Assembly: GCA_029582165.1 (NCBI GenBank)
Contig: CM055875.1
Coordinates: 3,816,001 to 3,880,000 of the forward strand
Reading direction: 5' to 3'
DNA: 64,000 bases
Origin: Portulaca oleracea
Taxonomy: Eukaryota > Streptophyta > Magnoliopsida > Caryophyllales > Portulacaceae
Shown here one piece after another: positions 11,576 to 22,713 of this stretch. The notes under the pieces are model-generated. The model saw nothing but the letters and a program-made list of their open reading frames with translations. It was not told the origin of the DNA and searched no databases. A program made the translations under genes and the position numbers. Each line of letters opens with the position of its first letter. Positions within the stretch are counted from its first letter, which is position 1.

Positions 11576-13501
11576 TTTCATTTGCATGACTTAATAGATA
11601 GTTATAGGTTTTATGTTTGAACATGAATTATTCCTTTTTAAACCTTTTGGTTTCGATGTATTGGGTGTGCTTATCCTAGATCCTCTTTCTCTCTTTCTAA
11701 TTGAGAGTAAGAAAGACTTATAATGAGAACATAGTATCACCTATAAATTTCTCTCATAAGTCTTGAGGAAATGGATAAACAACCAACTCTTCATAAGGAA
11801 CTACAACTAATTGCATGTTCTTATTTGTAGGCTGACTCTCATCCTTCAAAGCACATCTACTTTGCTGTAGATTCTGCACATTTGCATAAATGCGAGTTTC
11901 ACAGCTAGTATCTTATACTCAAAGTGGGTTTAATAAGGGTAGTGTGTATCATATACGCATTTGCCTAGAATTTGAAATCATATCTCAAGTCTTTCTTATA
12001 GTTATTCACGCTTCCAGTGTCATATATACATGATCTAGTTGTTAACCGGTTGCTGTCATTGGTTGGGTATGTACAACTATTTGTCCTTACCTTTCCTTTG
12101 ACTTCTTGTCTTTGATAGATTTCTTAAATCTTATTTTCCCTTTCACTAAAAGACTATCTTTGGTCGCCAATCTTTTGGCTAAAGGGGGTCTGAGGTTTCT
12201 CATGTTTTAAAATAGTCAAATTATTTCAGAACATGAGCGCCATCAATTGGCCTTTATCTACCTTAATCGAGACTATCTGGTTATTGGTTTCATATTTGTC
12301 AACTCTAACTAGTTCGATAAACTTGTTTTTGAGATGGTAATATTGAAATCATTCCTCTAATCTTCAAACATTTTGAAGTTAAAGTTGTATGAATACTATG
12401 ACATTACATGTATTCATTTGGCTTGATTGACATCTTAATATTGATGCCTAGCTCAATGTTATATCAAAGACATGTTTCTTTTAATTCGCCTCCAAGACAA
12501 TCTTGTGATAGCGATGCCAATTAAGGAATTGGTGTAATTGTTTTTCTCTTTCTCAAGGAGAAAACAATATTTTATTAGTGGTGGAGGTTTGAGTGAAAAG
12601 ACATTAAATAATTCTACCAGACAAAAAAGGTTATTATTCATCAAAAGAAATTAAACTAATTTTAATTTCAAATCAAAACACTTTATCAACTCTCATTTAG
12701 TGTTTTGATTTACCAAGACCCACAAGACTCATGGGCTCAAGTGGACTTTGGCCCAACAAAACTCGATCCCATGTTATCTTTGGTGGATCATCTTATGATC
12801 GATCATTCAAAATGACTCTTGGCAAGAAATTTGTATCGAATACAATATTTCTCTTCCTCTACTCTTGGCCCAAAACTATTTTGATAGCCAATTTGAATTG
12901 ACCTAGCTCCCACCCTACTTATTAATGATGGACAAATAATTCGCTTTGGCTTTCTTTATTTATCCATCTAAGTGGTGTTTCGATAGGTTGAGCAATAATT
13001 CATTTTGAGAGTAGGTTTTATTATCCTAAGTATGCAATTCTAGGTGAACTCTTTCGAAAAGCATAAAAGGAATAATAAAACATGCAATAACGAATTTAAA
13101 GCATAAATAAAACCCCTAGTATGCCCACCTAGACTTAATCAAACTAATTTAACTAAGCCTTGATAGTCTGCAAGAAAAACTTCTTGGGTGTTGCAACTTC
13201 CTTGGATTGGCTCCCACTCGAATCGACACCTCCATCATTGGCTCCACTCAACTCAACTTGTTGTCTCCAATTACAACAAATTTACAAAGTGTACCTCACA
13301 ATTGAGGCCTTACATGAATTAAAAAATAAACTTAACTGAAAATTAAATTTAAAAATTAATTCAACGACGGTACGCAGACCGTATTTCACCCAACCCAGAC
13401 GCACCAAGAAACCGACTATCTATGGCCATACTAGAAGCACATGCAAACATGTAATATTGCAATAATTATATCAAATATAACACATGCTTAAATAACAAAT
13501 T
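11576..13501 (-). pseudogene. Upstream Copia internal region, gag/protease part not recognisable
   Basis: Between the integrase remnants and the leader this stretch sits where gag and protease should be. No zinc knuckle or protease motif could be recognised, and the longest open frame (12459-12644, minus) has no family resemblance. It is probably badly decayed gag, assigned by position only. Confidence 0.35.
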
Positions 13502-13797
13502 ATAAAGGCATATATATATTATTTTTTTTTTGAATAAAAGGGCGGCATTAATTCATTGATAGCAAATCCATGAGTACATAGCTCTTGACAGGTGGGGGAA
13601 TAATTCCTAACCACACCTTTCTAGACTCCGCCAGAATAAATTTCGCTAGGTTATGGGCAACTGTATTCCCATCACGCTTTACATGACTCCAATCACACCA
13701 TAAAAAATCAAAACTTAACATCAAAATGTCTTCTAAAATTATATCTAATTCACTAAGAAAAAGAGAAGGCTTATTAAGCCATAAAGGCATATATATA
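13502..13797 (-). mobile_element. 5'-truncated LINE fragment with 17-bp target duplication
   Basis: A short non-LTR retrotransposon piece (13519-13780) is flanked by identical ATAAAGGCATATATATA copies (13502-13518 and 13781-13797). On the minus strand it encodes the end of an RNase H-like domain (FLWCDWSHVKRDGNTVAHNL, then LAKFILAESRKVWLG), with stop and start-region sequence ending in a poly-A run (plus-strand T tract at about 13521-13531). Truncation at the 5' end, a poly-A tail and a long target duplication are all hallmarks of target-primed LINE insertion. It interrupts the Copia internal region. Confidence 0.88.
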
Positions 13798-14279
13798 ATT
13801 GCAATATAACACATAAGGAAATGAATACTAAATAAAATTTCCTAAAAAGGTTTGCATGATTAAAATAATAAACAAAATCCAAATTTTATCTTAGTTACGT
13901 AAACAGATTTAGGATTTTATACCTATACATACAAAATACTTGACTTTCCTAAAATCAAGGAGTCTAAAAGATACTATATCTTTCAAAGATATTGTAAGTT
14001 TCCTAAACTTTACAAAATAATAGATTTTATGCCCATTATCTGATTTAGTAGTAATAGGATTTAATAATTAATTTCTAAAATTAATTACAAACCCTAAAAT
14101 ATACGATTTCACAAAAAACTGCTGGCAACACGGTCCGCGTTGGATCAACATGGTCCGTGTTGCTTCCCAGTTTCGGTTAATTTCGTAAATGAAAAAAAAA
14201 AACTTAAATAAAATATCATAACTTATCAAATTAAAAGATTTCACATCATAGTGTTATCTAATAACCCAAATATGAATAT

Positions 14280-14950
14280 TTTCCAGAATTTTAACAATTT
14301 CTAAAAGATTGTTAAAATTTAGGGAATTAAACCTTTTAATTCTCCGTTTAAGAGGAAAATAAATAATAATAGTCCGATAAGTTTAAAAATCAAATTTTAT
14401 AATTTTCCCATATAGTAGGTTCATCCAATATGCTACTGTAAAAATTTCAGATGTTTATCAAATTTCGAAAATTAGAATAAAATTCAGAAAAGTAAACAAT
14501 TATACTTTTCTGTTAATCTGAAAATTAAAGAAAAATTAGTAAACAATTTCGAACATTTATGAAAATTTTATCCATAACAGAATGTTTACCTAGTAACCTA
14601 CTGTAAAATTTTCAGAAAATTTGCAAATTTCTATAAATATACAAAATTCAGAGAAGCAACGAGTTTATTTCTCTGAGATATGAAAATCTAAATTAAAAAA
14701 TATAATTTGATCGGATAAATTAACGGAAAAACTTTTCCCTAAAAGTATGGTTACTCAGTAACCTACTGTAAAAATTTCAGAAGTTTTACAAATTTATAAA
14801 ATTCAGAGAATTAAACGAATTTTAATTCACTTCAGATCTGAAAACTCAATTAAAAATCCATTTTAATTGGGAAAATTCTACAAAAATTACAGAAAGTCCA
14901 GAATACTTTCAGACACCTCCAGTAAAAAATTCAGAAATTTTCGAGTTCGT
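14280..14950 (-). repeat. Imperfect ~165-bp tandem repeats in the Copia leader
   Basis: A block beginning near CTACTGTAAAA recurs at 14433, 14598 and 14763 (spacing 165 bp each), with a weaker copy near 14917. Each block continues with TTTCAGA, a run of AAATTT, and AAATTCAGAGAA or AAATTCAGAAAA. The region is very AT-rich, lies between primer site and gag, and encodes nothing recognisable. Confidence 0.65.
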
Positions 14951-15360
14951 TTGATATTTTATTTTGATTTTTCATATTTACCATAAATAAACTAAATCAG
15001 AAAATTAATTCTACAAAATCCTATTTTGCGAATTTAGACCTACTTCATGTATTGCCTACTGTTTAACAATATTAAACATGATTGTTTCTAAAACATTCAA
15101 AATTAAATCGAGTTCACGTTATATTTAACAATTAAACAAACATAAAATCGATTAATTAAAGGCAATAAGAAACAAATAATAACAAAGCGTGAAATTTTAC
15201 AATAAAATTCCAGATTTACTATCATGAACATTAAAGATTAAAACTTTCATAAAGATTCAAAATTTTAGGCATAAATCTACTCTAGCATATTCATAATATA
15301 ATTCAACTATTGACAAAATTAATTATGAATACAAGTACAATACTTTAGCATGCAATTGGT

Positions 15361-15373
15361 GGCTCTGATACCA
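15361..15373 (-). promoter_or_regulatory. Copia primer-binding site (tRNA-iMet type)
   Basis: The minus strand reads TGGTATCAGAGCC, one base away from the 5' LTR end at 15375. This is the common initiator methionine tRNA primer site and fixes the element's minus-strand orientation. Confidence 0.9.
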
Positions 15374-15374
15374 C

Positions 15375-16210
15375 TGTTAGGGTTTAGGTTATCTAATTCC
15401 TAAACAGATACAGATTAATTGGCGGAAAATTATAACGGTTATAAACAATTAATCAAACAACTGCAGAGGCTTTAGTAATTATACCTGATCGCTAATTCCG
15501 GCTGAAGAAGAGGTTGACCTTTCAGATTCCAATGCTGAAATCCTCTACTGAAAAGTCCACGAGACACTCCGGGAACCCGATTGCTAGATCGACCTGATCG
15601 AGACGAATCTCAATCTAAGATGTATGTAAGATTGTTTCGGGAAACAGAGAATGTTTCCTGAAACTAGAACTGCAAACTAAAAGAGAGAGGAACTCAGGAA
15701 ATCACCCCGGTATCTCTCTAAGAGTCTTAAGCAGTTGGTGTTTTATAATCTCTCCCAGAGACCCCTTTATATAGTGTTTAGAAAACCTAGGGAGAGGGTT
15801 CAAAACCCTAAAGGGCCGACTTAACGCAACGACGCGCTTCTCAGGCCCAACACGGTCCGTGTTGGACTCCAGAGAGTCCAATTATTCGGCCCATGGACAC
15901 CACGGACCGTGGTGTCTCAACACGGACCGTGTTGGGTCAACACGACCCGTGTTGAACCCGATTCGGTCCGTGTTGGGCTGATTTCTCAAAGAAATCAATT
16001 CCCAACTTTTCTAAACTTGATACAATATCAATTAGGCTACATACATTGTTCCAGGGCACTGACTTGTGTGACCCAGTAGGACCAAGTAATATATTTGCAA
16101 TTAAACATATTTAATTACTAATTATAGAGGTCTCTAGCAAGACATATAATTACTATATTACTTTGGTTTAATCTCCGTGTATATCGAACATTGTCGGGAC
16201 ATTCCCAACA
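15375..16210 (-). repeat. 5' LTR of the Copia element (836 bp)
   Basis: It is the direct repeat of 7243-8098. Its minus-strand promoter has a clear TATA box (CTATATAAAG, about 15765-15774), preceded 70-210 bp upstream by palindromes of the CAACACGGTCCGTGTTG type (15846-15979). It lacks one 20-bp palindrome unit present in the 3' LTR. Confidence 0.92.
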
Positions 16211-16603
16211 CGCTTGACTTGGTTCTTGAAACTTCGGAAAGCTCTAGGAGTCTACTTTTCATTGACATAAGCCTCAAAGTCATATCATAAGTGTTGAAAA
16301 AATGGTGATGAAAAGAGTGGACATATATCAATTTTCGCACACTTTCCGATATCTTACTCATAACTCCTTCGTCTCAACTCGGAATTGATCTTATAATATA
16401 TCGTCGGAAAGCTCTTTCAGTGAAGATTCAAGTAATGGATGTGAGTACTGGAGTTCATATCACTAATCTGCACAAATTGAACAAAATACCCATAACTCAG
16501 TTAAGATAGCGAAATAAGTTCAAAAAAGATCAATTAAGCACATTATTCCCCAAATTTCACAATCAAAATGCTCCCAATATTTAGTCACTATATGCCCTCA
16601 TCA

Positions 16604-17871
16604 GCGCTGGTAGCGCCTGTTAGACACTGGTCGCGTCTCTTTATTGATGCCTTCTGAGATAGTCGCTAGCAGCGACCAAGGAACATGGGGCAGCGCTTGA
16701 CACATCTCTTTCGTAGAATGCGGCGCTGGTAGCAGTTCAAGGGAGGGACCAGTGTCTGGTCGCCGACTCCGCATAAGGGGCGCTGGTAGCGCCTTATTCC
16801 AGCTGGTAGTGCCTGTTCACGTTATCTTTTCTTCTCTCGTTCTAGACCTCATCGAGGATTCAATGGGCCACAAAACCCAACAATTAACCATGATCTAAAA
16901 TCATCTAACATGAATTCACTACATAATGTGGCTCATTCTTACTAGAAATTAACATGCATGTCATTTAATCAAACATCCAATACCATATAGATACCCATAC
17001 ATCACAATCCACACAATCATCCCCACTAACTCCTCCAAATTTTCACATAAATCAACAACCAACCAACCCAACTCAATCGACCAACTAAAAAGCATCTCTA
17101 GAGCATAATTTCACCAATTAATCTTGTAAAAACAACAATCTATTCTAAAGAATCATATTTGAATTCAAAAGAGGGAGGGGTTGGTTTGCGTACCTTTCTA
17201 AAGAGGAGGAGAACAAGAGGAGAGAGAGGGAAGGGTGGTGGCTGGCATCGTCGATCACTGCCGGCGACGACGACCGTAGGAGCAACAATGAGACAGAAAG
17301 GGACAGTAGAAGGAGAAGAAGTAGTGGAGTGGTGGAGTGGATGAAAGACGTTATTTGGGAATTGAAAGAAAAAGGAATGAGTAAAGGAATGAAAAAAAAA
17401 AAACTTACTGATGTTTGATACTTGTAGCATGAAGTTGGGCTGGAAAAAAAAAAAAAACTAAGGCCCAATTAGCTCTTCAACTTGTCTTTCCTCCTTACAA
17501 TTATTTCTTCCTTAACCCGATACTATTAATTTGGGTTCCCGAATAAAATTTTACGAGGCCAAACTATGAGAAACTTCAATAATTAAAAGAAAATCCACGA
17601 GTACTCTCATTTCTAATAATAATAAATCCGAATAAACACGAATGAGAAATTGCCAGACAAAAGATGTGAATATTATGGTTTACTAGGAAGGATCGAGAAT
17701 ACTACTTGAGGGGTATCTAACGAAAGTACTACACTGGAGACTTGATGGTCGTTGCACTGTTCGAGATCTGTAAAAACAGTGACAACAATTAAAGAATTTA
17801 AAAAGCGCTAATTAATTTAATTACGTTTGATTAGCAAAATTAATCGTCATGGATTAGGGCGGGTTATTACA
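16604..17871 (-). repeat. Remainder of the older host LTR-like element
   Basis: Once the solo LTR is removed this stretch rejoins 5571-5993. It starts with a cluster of GCGCTGGTAGCGCC-type near-palindromes (16604-16815), which would lie upstream of the minus-strand TATA box at 5890-5899. The right edge on the minus strand reads TGTAATAACCCGCCC from 17871, which looks like an LTR start. A purine-rich low-complexity stretch (about 17160-17340) produces open frames without family resemblance. Element class is uncertain. Confidence 0.4.
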
Positions 17872-20235
17872 TAGCACCAAGGCCTTGATCTGGAGAGTGT
17901 TGAGATAAAGAGAAGGATGAAAGGGTTATATAAAAAGCAATGAAGCGTTTTGGTAAATGAGGTCTAAAGTTGCAAAGGTTGGGGAAGGGGTCATGAATAA
18001 CAAATATTTTCACCATGAGGAGTCCCAAATGCGTAGAAGAAACACTAGCTGAGGCCTCTACAATGAATAGGGTGAATGGATGGATGAAGAGAACAAAATA
18101 AAGGAGATCATTAGAAGTTTTGACATGAAGCTCATTCATAAGGGGACTGTACAAGACACTGATAAGGCTTTAGAAGGGGTAGTTGAGAGCATTTCAAGGG
18201 AGATGAATGAAGAGCTCATGAGACTTATGTCAATATAAGTGATAAAGTGGTGCTACTACAAATGCGCCCCCACAAAGCTCCATGTTCATATGGTATGCAT
18301 GTTTTCTTTCCAAAAATTTTGGAGTCTACCGGGTCATGATATTGTTGTTTTATCTAGCAAATGTTTGAGGGCTAGATTTCGATGGAATCTTTTGATAACA
18401 TCAATATCGCCTTGGTCCCTAAGGTCAAAAGCCTAAAACATGTCCGATACTTTAGAATAATCAACCTATGTAATGTGTATATAAAATCATTTCTATGACC
18501 TTAGGTTATTTGATTGAACCTTTTCTTACTCGGTGTTATCTCAGAAAACCATTGTGCATTTATCCCAGTATATTTATCACAGACAATGTCCTGGTTCCCT
18601 TTAAAACCTTACACCAAATGAAATCTAGACTGACTCCAGGAGAGGTGAAATTGTCATCAAGTTGGATATGCAAAAGGCTAGTGACAAAGTTGAATAAAAC
18701 TTTTTTTTTGGGAAAACTTTGTGTAAAGATGGGCTTTGATGGGGTTTAGATTCGCTAGATTATGATTTTTGTGACCTCTGTGCCTTACAATTGTGCTCAA
18801 TGGCAAGGTCATTAAGTCTTTTATTCCCTATATGAATCTCCAATAGGGTAACCTCCTCTCACCTTATTTGTTCATCTTGGTAACAAAAGCTTTTGTCAAG
18901 CCTTCTAAGAAAAGTAGTGGAAGCATTCTGATTTTTGTGACCTCTGTGCCTTACAATTGTGCTCAATGGGGGCCATTAAGTCTTTTATTCCCTATATGAA
19001 TCTCCAATAGGGTAACCCCCTCTCACCTTATTTGTTCATCTTGGTAACAAAAGCTTTTGTCAAGCCTTCTAAGAAAAGTAGTGGAAGCAGGTAATTTATA
19101 TAGAGCGAAAGCGGCAAGGTCCGAGGTCGCTCATGTATTCGTTGAAGATGATAACCTTTTTTTAGAGTAACCAGACAAGAATGCTTGACAATGATTCAAA
19201 TTTTTGAAAATGTGTGAAGAAGCATTAAGGCTACGAAGTTAACAAGGATAAGTTTGAGGTATCCTTTAGCAAAGGTATGTCAATCACTAGGAGAGAAGAC
19301 TTAGTGTCCACATTGGTTGTGGTTCAAGTTGTCGCACCTGCAAAATATCTAGTAGCTCCTATTATGGTGGGACAATCAAAGAAAGCTATCTTTTCAGTGA
19401 AAGACAGAGTTTAGACAAAACTAAGAGGGTGGAAGGAGAAACTTCTCTCTAGAGTAGGAAGGAAGATCCTGATCAAGGAGGTTTGCTTAGCTATCTCGAC
19501 CTATTTGATAAGCTATGTTAAGATGCCAAAGTGCATGATTCAAGAGTTGAATATCTTTTTGGCAAAACTTTGGTGGGGAGCATCCAAGGGCTTCAAGAAA
19601 ATTCACAAGGTGGGTTCAGATTCTATGTAAACCTAGCTAACTACCTTGGGTGTATGGTTTTCATGAAGATGAATGAGTTTTGGCAATCTAGATCTCCTTG
19701 TTGCGTAGGTTTTGAAAGGAAAATACTTCCCTAATTCAAATTTCCTAAACTTCTGGCTTGGTTACTGTCCTATATATGCTTAAAAGAATGTTTGGGAGCA
19801 AAACATCTGTTGAAAGAAGGCCTAATTTGGCGTGTAGGAGATGAGAGACCAATTATGGGGTGACAAGATAAATAGGTATTAGACAATCATGTCACCTTGC
19901 CCTATTGGGAGTTAAGACTTGATGGTAGCCTACAATGTTAATAAGCTCTAAAAGCTTTTTATTCCTCATGATAATAAGCTGAGGATCGACAAAATCGGAG
20001 CCTCACCAAAGCCGAGATTTACTTGGCCAAAATTGCTTATATCTTGGGGGTCTTGCTTAACCAAGATACACCTCATGAGGGATGACCCATATCGTGTAAT
20101 CTAAAGGTTACACTGAAAGTCCTCCATTTCCTGTGACAATGTGCCTACAATATGCTCCCCACAAAGCACTTTCTCGAAGTGAAGACAAGTGAAGAGGGAT
20201 AATGGTCGTGACTGCTACAAAAAAAAAAAAAAAAG
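17872..20235 (+). pseudogene. Decayed LINE ORF2 (reverse transcriptase) remnant
   Basis: Read on the plus strand through many frameshifts and stops, this matches a plant LINE ORF2 in order. There is a pre-RT stretch near 18178 (SISREMNEELMRL), an M-x-PHKAP-like block at about 18260, an ALVPKVKS-like block at about 18410, the RT core around VIKLDMQKASDKVE (about 18655-18690), a PLSPYLFIL-like block (18850 and 19020), then the C-terminal KLRGWKEKLLSRVGRK (about 19415-19465) and LAKLWWGASKGFKKIH (about 19558-19610). An A15 run at 20220-20234 could be the 3' tail. ORF2 normally supplies endonuclease and reverse transcriptase; this copy cannot. Confidence 0.8.
18763..19089 (+). repeat. Two-copy tandem duplication of ~165 bp inside the LINE
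   Basis: Copy one (18763-18928) and copy two (18929-19089) start with TGATTTTTGTGACCTCTG and end with GTAGTGGAAGCA. Copy two differs by a small deletion near 18968 and a few substitutions. It duplicates part of the RT core, so it arose after or during inactivation. Confidence 0.9.
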
Positions 20236-21970
20236 TCAAGATAGTATCACTCATGCCCTATTCCATTTCCAAAGAGCAAGGAGAACATGAGATGATGAAC
20301 ATGAGTAAACACGTAAGAATGGAGAGGAAAAAAAAAACAATTTCATCAACATGCTTTTGTAATCGAAGGCAAACCTAAATGAGCAATTGTTCAGCCCCAA
20401 AATATAGTATTTTTATGCTTAATTTTTATTTAATTTACTTTAATTTTCATGCAGAGTTTGCTTAATTTTATTATAAAAATATCAAGTTTTACATTTCTTT
20501 ATAAACTCTATTAAAGTATTGAATTATGGACCCCACTTTATACATAAAATGTAAAAATTTATTTTAATTCATTTTTATAAAGTTAAGTTATATCCAAAAA
20601 TGATCCTAGTTTTACATTAAAAAATTATTCTATGAAATTCAGTTTTAATTATTTTTAGTTATTAGATTAACTAAAAATAAAATTTTATAAAATACCTTAG
20701 CTTAACCCTTCATAAGGGAATTTTTTTTAAAAAATTTTATTCTGCGTTAAGTAAAAAATATGTGGCTAAAAGTTCTTGTGCCAAAAATAACAAATGCATT
20801 GGAGCAAACACAAGGAGAACAAGTAGTCGCCATTCAATACAAGCAAATCGTGCCATCTAGCACAACCGTGTTGGATGACGCATGTCACTTGTGGTGGCTG
20901 GCACGCCTATGTCCAAGCAGTAGAATCGTCTCACTTTGTGGAAGTTGCCCCCTACCTCTTTATTATGAAGACCTCTTAACACCCTCAACTTATCACACTA
21001 TCCTAATTGGCCACTTAGTTGAGTACCATCTCATTCCACTGAGAAAACAGTCATCCATTTGATAGACACTCTCTCATCCATAAAATCCTTCTATCTCTAC
21101 CTCAAATGAACTGTAGATCCAAGAGAGAAAAGAAGAATCCCGAAGGCTGAAGAAATTAGCATCCAATCCTCGTCTAAAAAGTTTTTATCCTCCCTTTGTT
21201 GCTTGTCTTTATTTGCATTCTTAGATTAGTTTAAGTTTTAGTTTATGCTTTTAGTTTAGTTTGTTTCATTTTACTTGAACTGCTTTACACTTGATAATTG
21301 CAAAGCTCTTATGTAGTTGATTCATGATTAATGTGATTAGTTGTTTCCATTTCAATTATCTATTTGTTAAGTATTAAGCTCGAGTAATTTACATTTACCT
21401 TATCTAAGGATTGCTGTAATAATTTTTACACACCACATCTTTGTGAAATAATTTTTACCTTTTCTCACTAAAGCTGTAACTATTTTTTTTACCCTACCTG
21501 AGGTTTGCTATAATAATTTTTACACACCCCATTTTTGTGAAATAATTTATTAAATAGATTAAATGTGTCTTTTTTAATGTCGATACTCTCAATTCAAACC
21601 TGGCCCAATAATTTTAACAAATTTATCGTGTCAACCTACTTAGTTAAATGAATTAAAAATTTATATCTAAACCCGTTTAATTTCGTGTTGGTTTAGAGTC
21701 AGTAATCATGCGAGATCAACTTTCACGGCTCTAGCATTTACTATATCATGAGTTTATATGTATATTTATATTTTTTTATCTTTTTTATTATTAAATATCT
21801 ATATTTTTATATTTCGTATATCGCGTGTATCATATGGGTTTAAGTTCACTAATCATTGTGAAAACATGAAATTGATACAGTAATTATGAAATAAAATGCT
21901 AAATTGCTAATTATGCCTATGATTTTGATGTCCAAGAGGAAAAAAAGGGATGCAACCCCTCACCCAATGG
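20236..21970. other. AT-rich intergenic region
   Basis: No supported gene. A 100-codon open frame (20760-21062) shows no family resemblance. The stretch around 21600-21710 has sequence reminiscent of common short plant repeats (CCCGTTTAATTTCGTGTTGG). Two loosely similar blocks ending TTTGTGAAATAATTT occur near 21440 and 21530. Confidence 0.5.
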
Positions 21971-22713
21971 GATGGTATACGGAAACGTGCAAAGGCTCAA
22001 CTTGCCAATAGAAAATATAGCAAACAGGGCTAACCTCATGAACGGCCATCTCTCTCTCTCTCTCTCTCTGCCAGCCTCGTTATTATTTCATTGTCCACCC
22101 CCCGCCCCCCCCCCCCCCCCAAAGCCCCCAACTGAGATTTCTCTACCCAACGCCATTGCAGGGTTCTCAAATCCCTAGCCAAGGAGATCTGCCTCTAAAA
22201 TAAGGTGCTTCACTAACTAAATTGGAGCCCTAATGCTTCTTTTACATCGATGCTTGCATCCTAATCTGGATTGTCCACGCTGCATCAACCTCTGAATCCT
22301 ACCCATTCATTCATTCGGTTCACTCCCAGTTCTGCATTTCAAAGGTTAGGGTACTTGATCTAGCTTTTCTGATGCTTTTGTTTTCTAGATTGAACTACTT
22401 GCTTTGGTTGTCCGTTGGTTTTGGTGCCTTAAATGTCGGCTTATGTGGTTGCTCAAGTGCGTATTCTGGATTCATTTTGTAGGGCATACTTGTTGCTGCA
22501 TGACTATGAAAGCAATCTGGGTGGACATGATTTCGCTGTAAGTTTCTGGGGTTTTACGGGACATAGAAAAAGAGCTGGAAGCTCAGTTATCAGCCAATCA
22601 AGGAAAAACATGCCGGAAAACTGAAATGGCAACTGCAATGTGAGAGAATGAACCGCGTTAGGGTTTAGTGGTAGGGGGTTTTTGCTGCCTGCTCGGCTTT
22701 TTAGTAAGCTGAA
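21971..22713 (+). promoter_or_regulatory. Proposed promoter / 5' leader of the kinase gene
   Basis: This stretch directly precedes the kinase start codon. It holds a CT microsatellite (22050-22069), common in plant core promoters and 5' leaders, followed by a long C tract (22098-22120). Two short upstream open frames are present (21972-22178 and 22433-22624). Neither transcription start nor a leader intron can be fixed from sequence alone, so the limits are inference. Confidence 0.45.

Larger units (their letters stand above)
7238..16215 (-). mobile_element. Complete Copia LTR retrotransposon with decayed gag-pol
   Basis: The element spans 7243-16210 and is flanked by identical pentamers CGCTT (7238-7242 and 16211-16215), a perfect target-site duplication inside a Gypsy solo LTR. 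In minus-strand sense it has a 5' LTR (15375-16210), an initiator-tRNA-Met-type primer site (15361-15373), a long AT-rich leader, degenerate integrase and reverse transcriptase segments, a polypurine tract (8099-8115) and a 3' LTR (7243-8098). Pol is broken by many stops and frameshifts, and the RT core reads YVID instead of YVDD. The LTRs differ at only about 12 positions plus one 20-bp indel, so insertion looks recent relative to the state of its coding region. Confidence 0.9.
5994..16603 (-). repeat. Solo LTR of an Athila/Tat-like Gypsy element, split by a Copia insertion
   Basis: The LTR occupies 5994-7242 and resumes at 16216-16603, about 1.64 kb in total. One edge begins TGATATGCCGCAAGTGCACG, related to the LTR at 3870. 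The other ends in ATGCCCTCATCA, so the minus strand starts TGATGAGGGCATATAG. No primer site or internal region adjoins either edge, and the flanking pentamers GCACT (5989-5993) and GCGCT (16604-16608) differ at one base, consistent with a solo LTR formed by recombination. A minus-strand TATA box lies at 7003-7009, with palindromic ACACGG/CCGTGT repeats 44-180 bp upstream of it (7053-7182). It encodes no protein. Confidence 0.7.

Noticed and set aside
17140..17468. Minus-strand open frames of 96 and 107 codons
   Set aside because: Low-complexity purine/pyrimidine tracts with no family resemblance and overlapping each other in different frames.
20760..21062. 100-codon open frame upstream of the kinase gene
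   Set aside because: No recognisable domain, no neighbouring exon signals, AT-rich surroundings.
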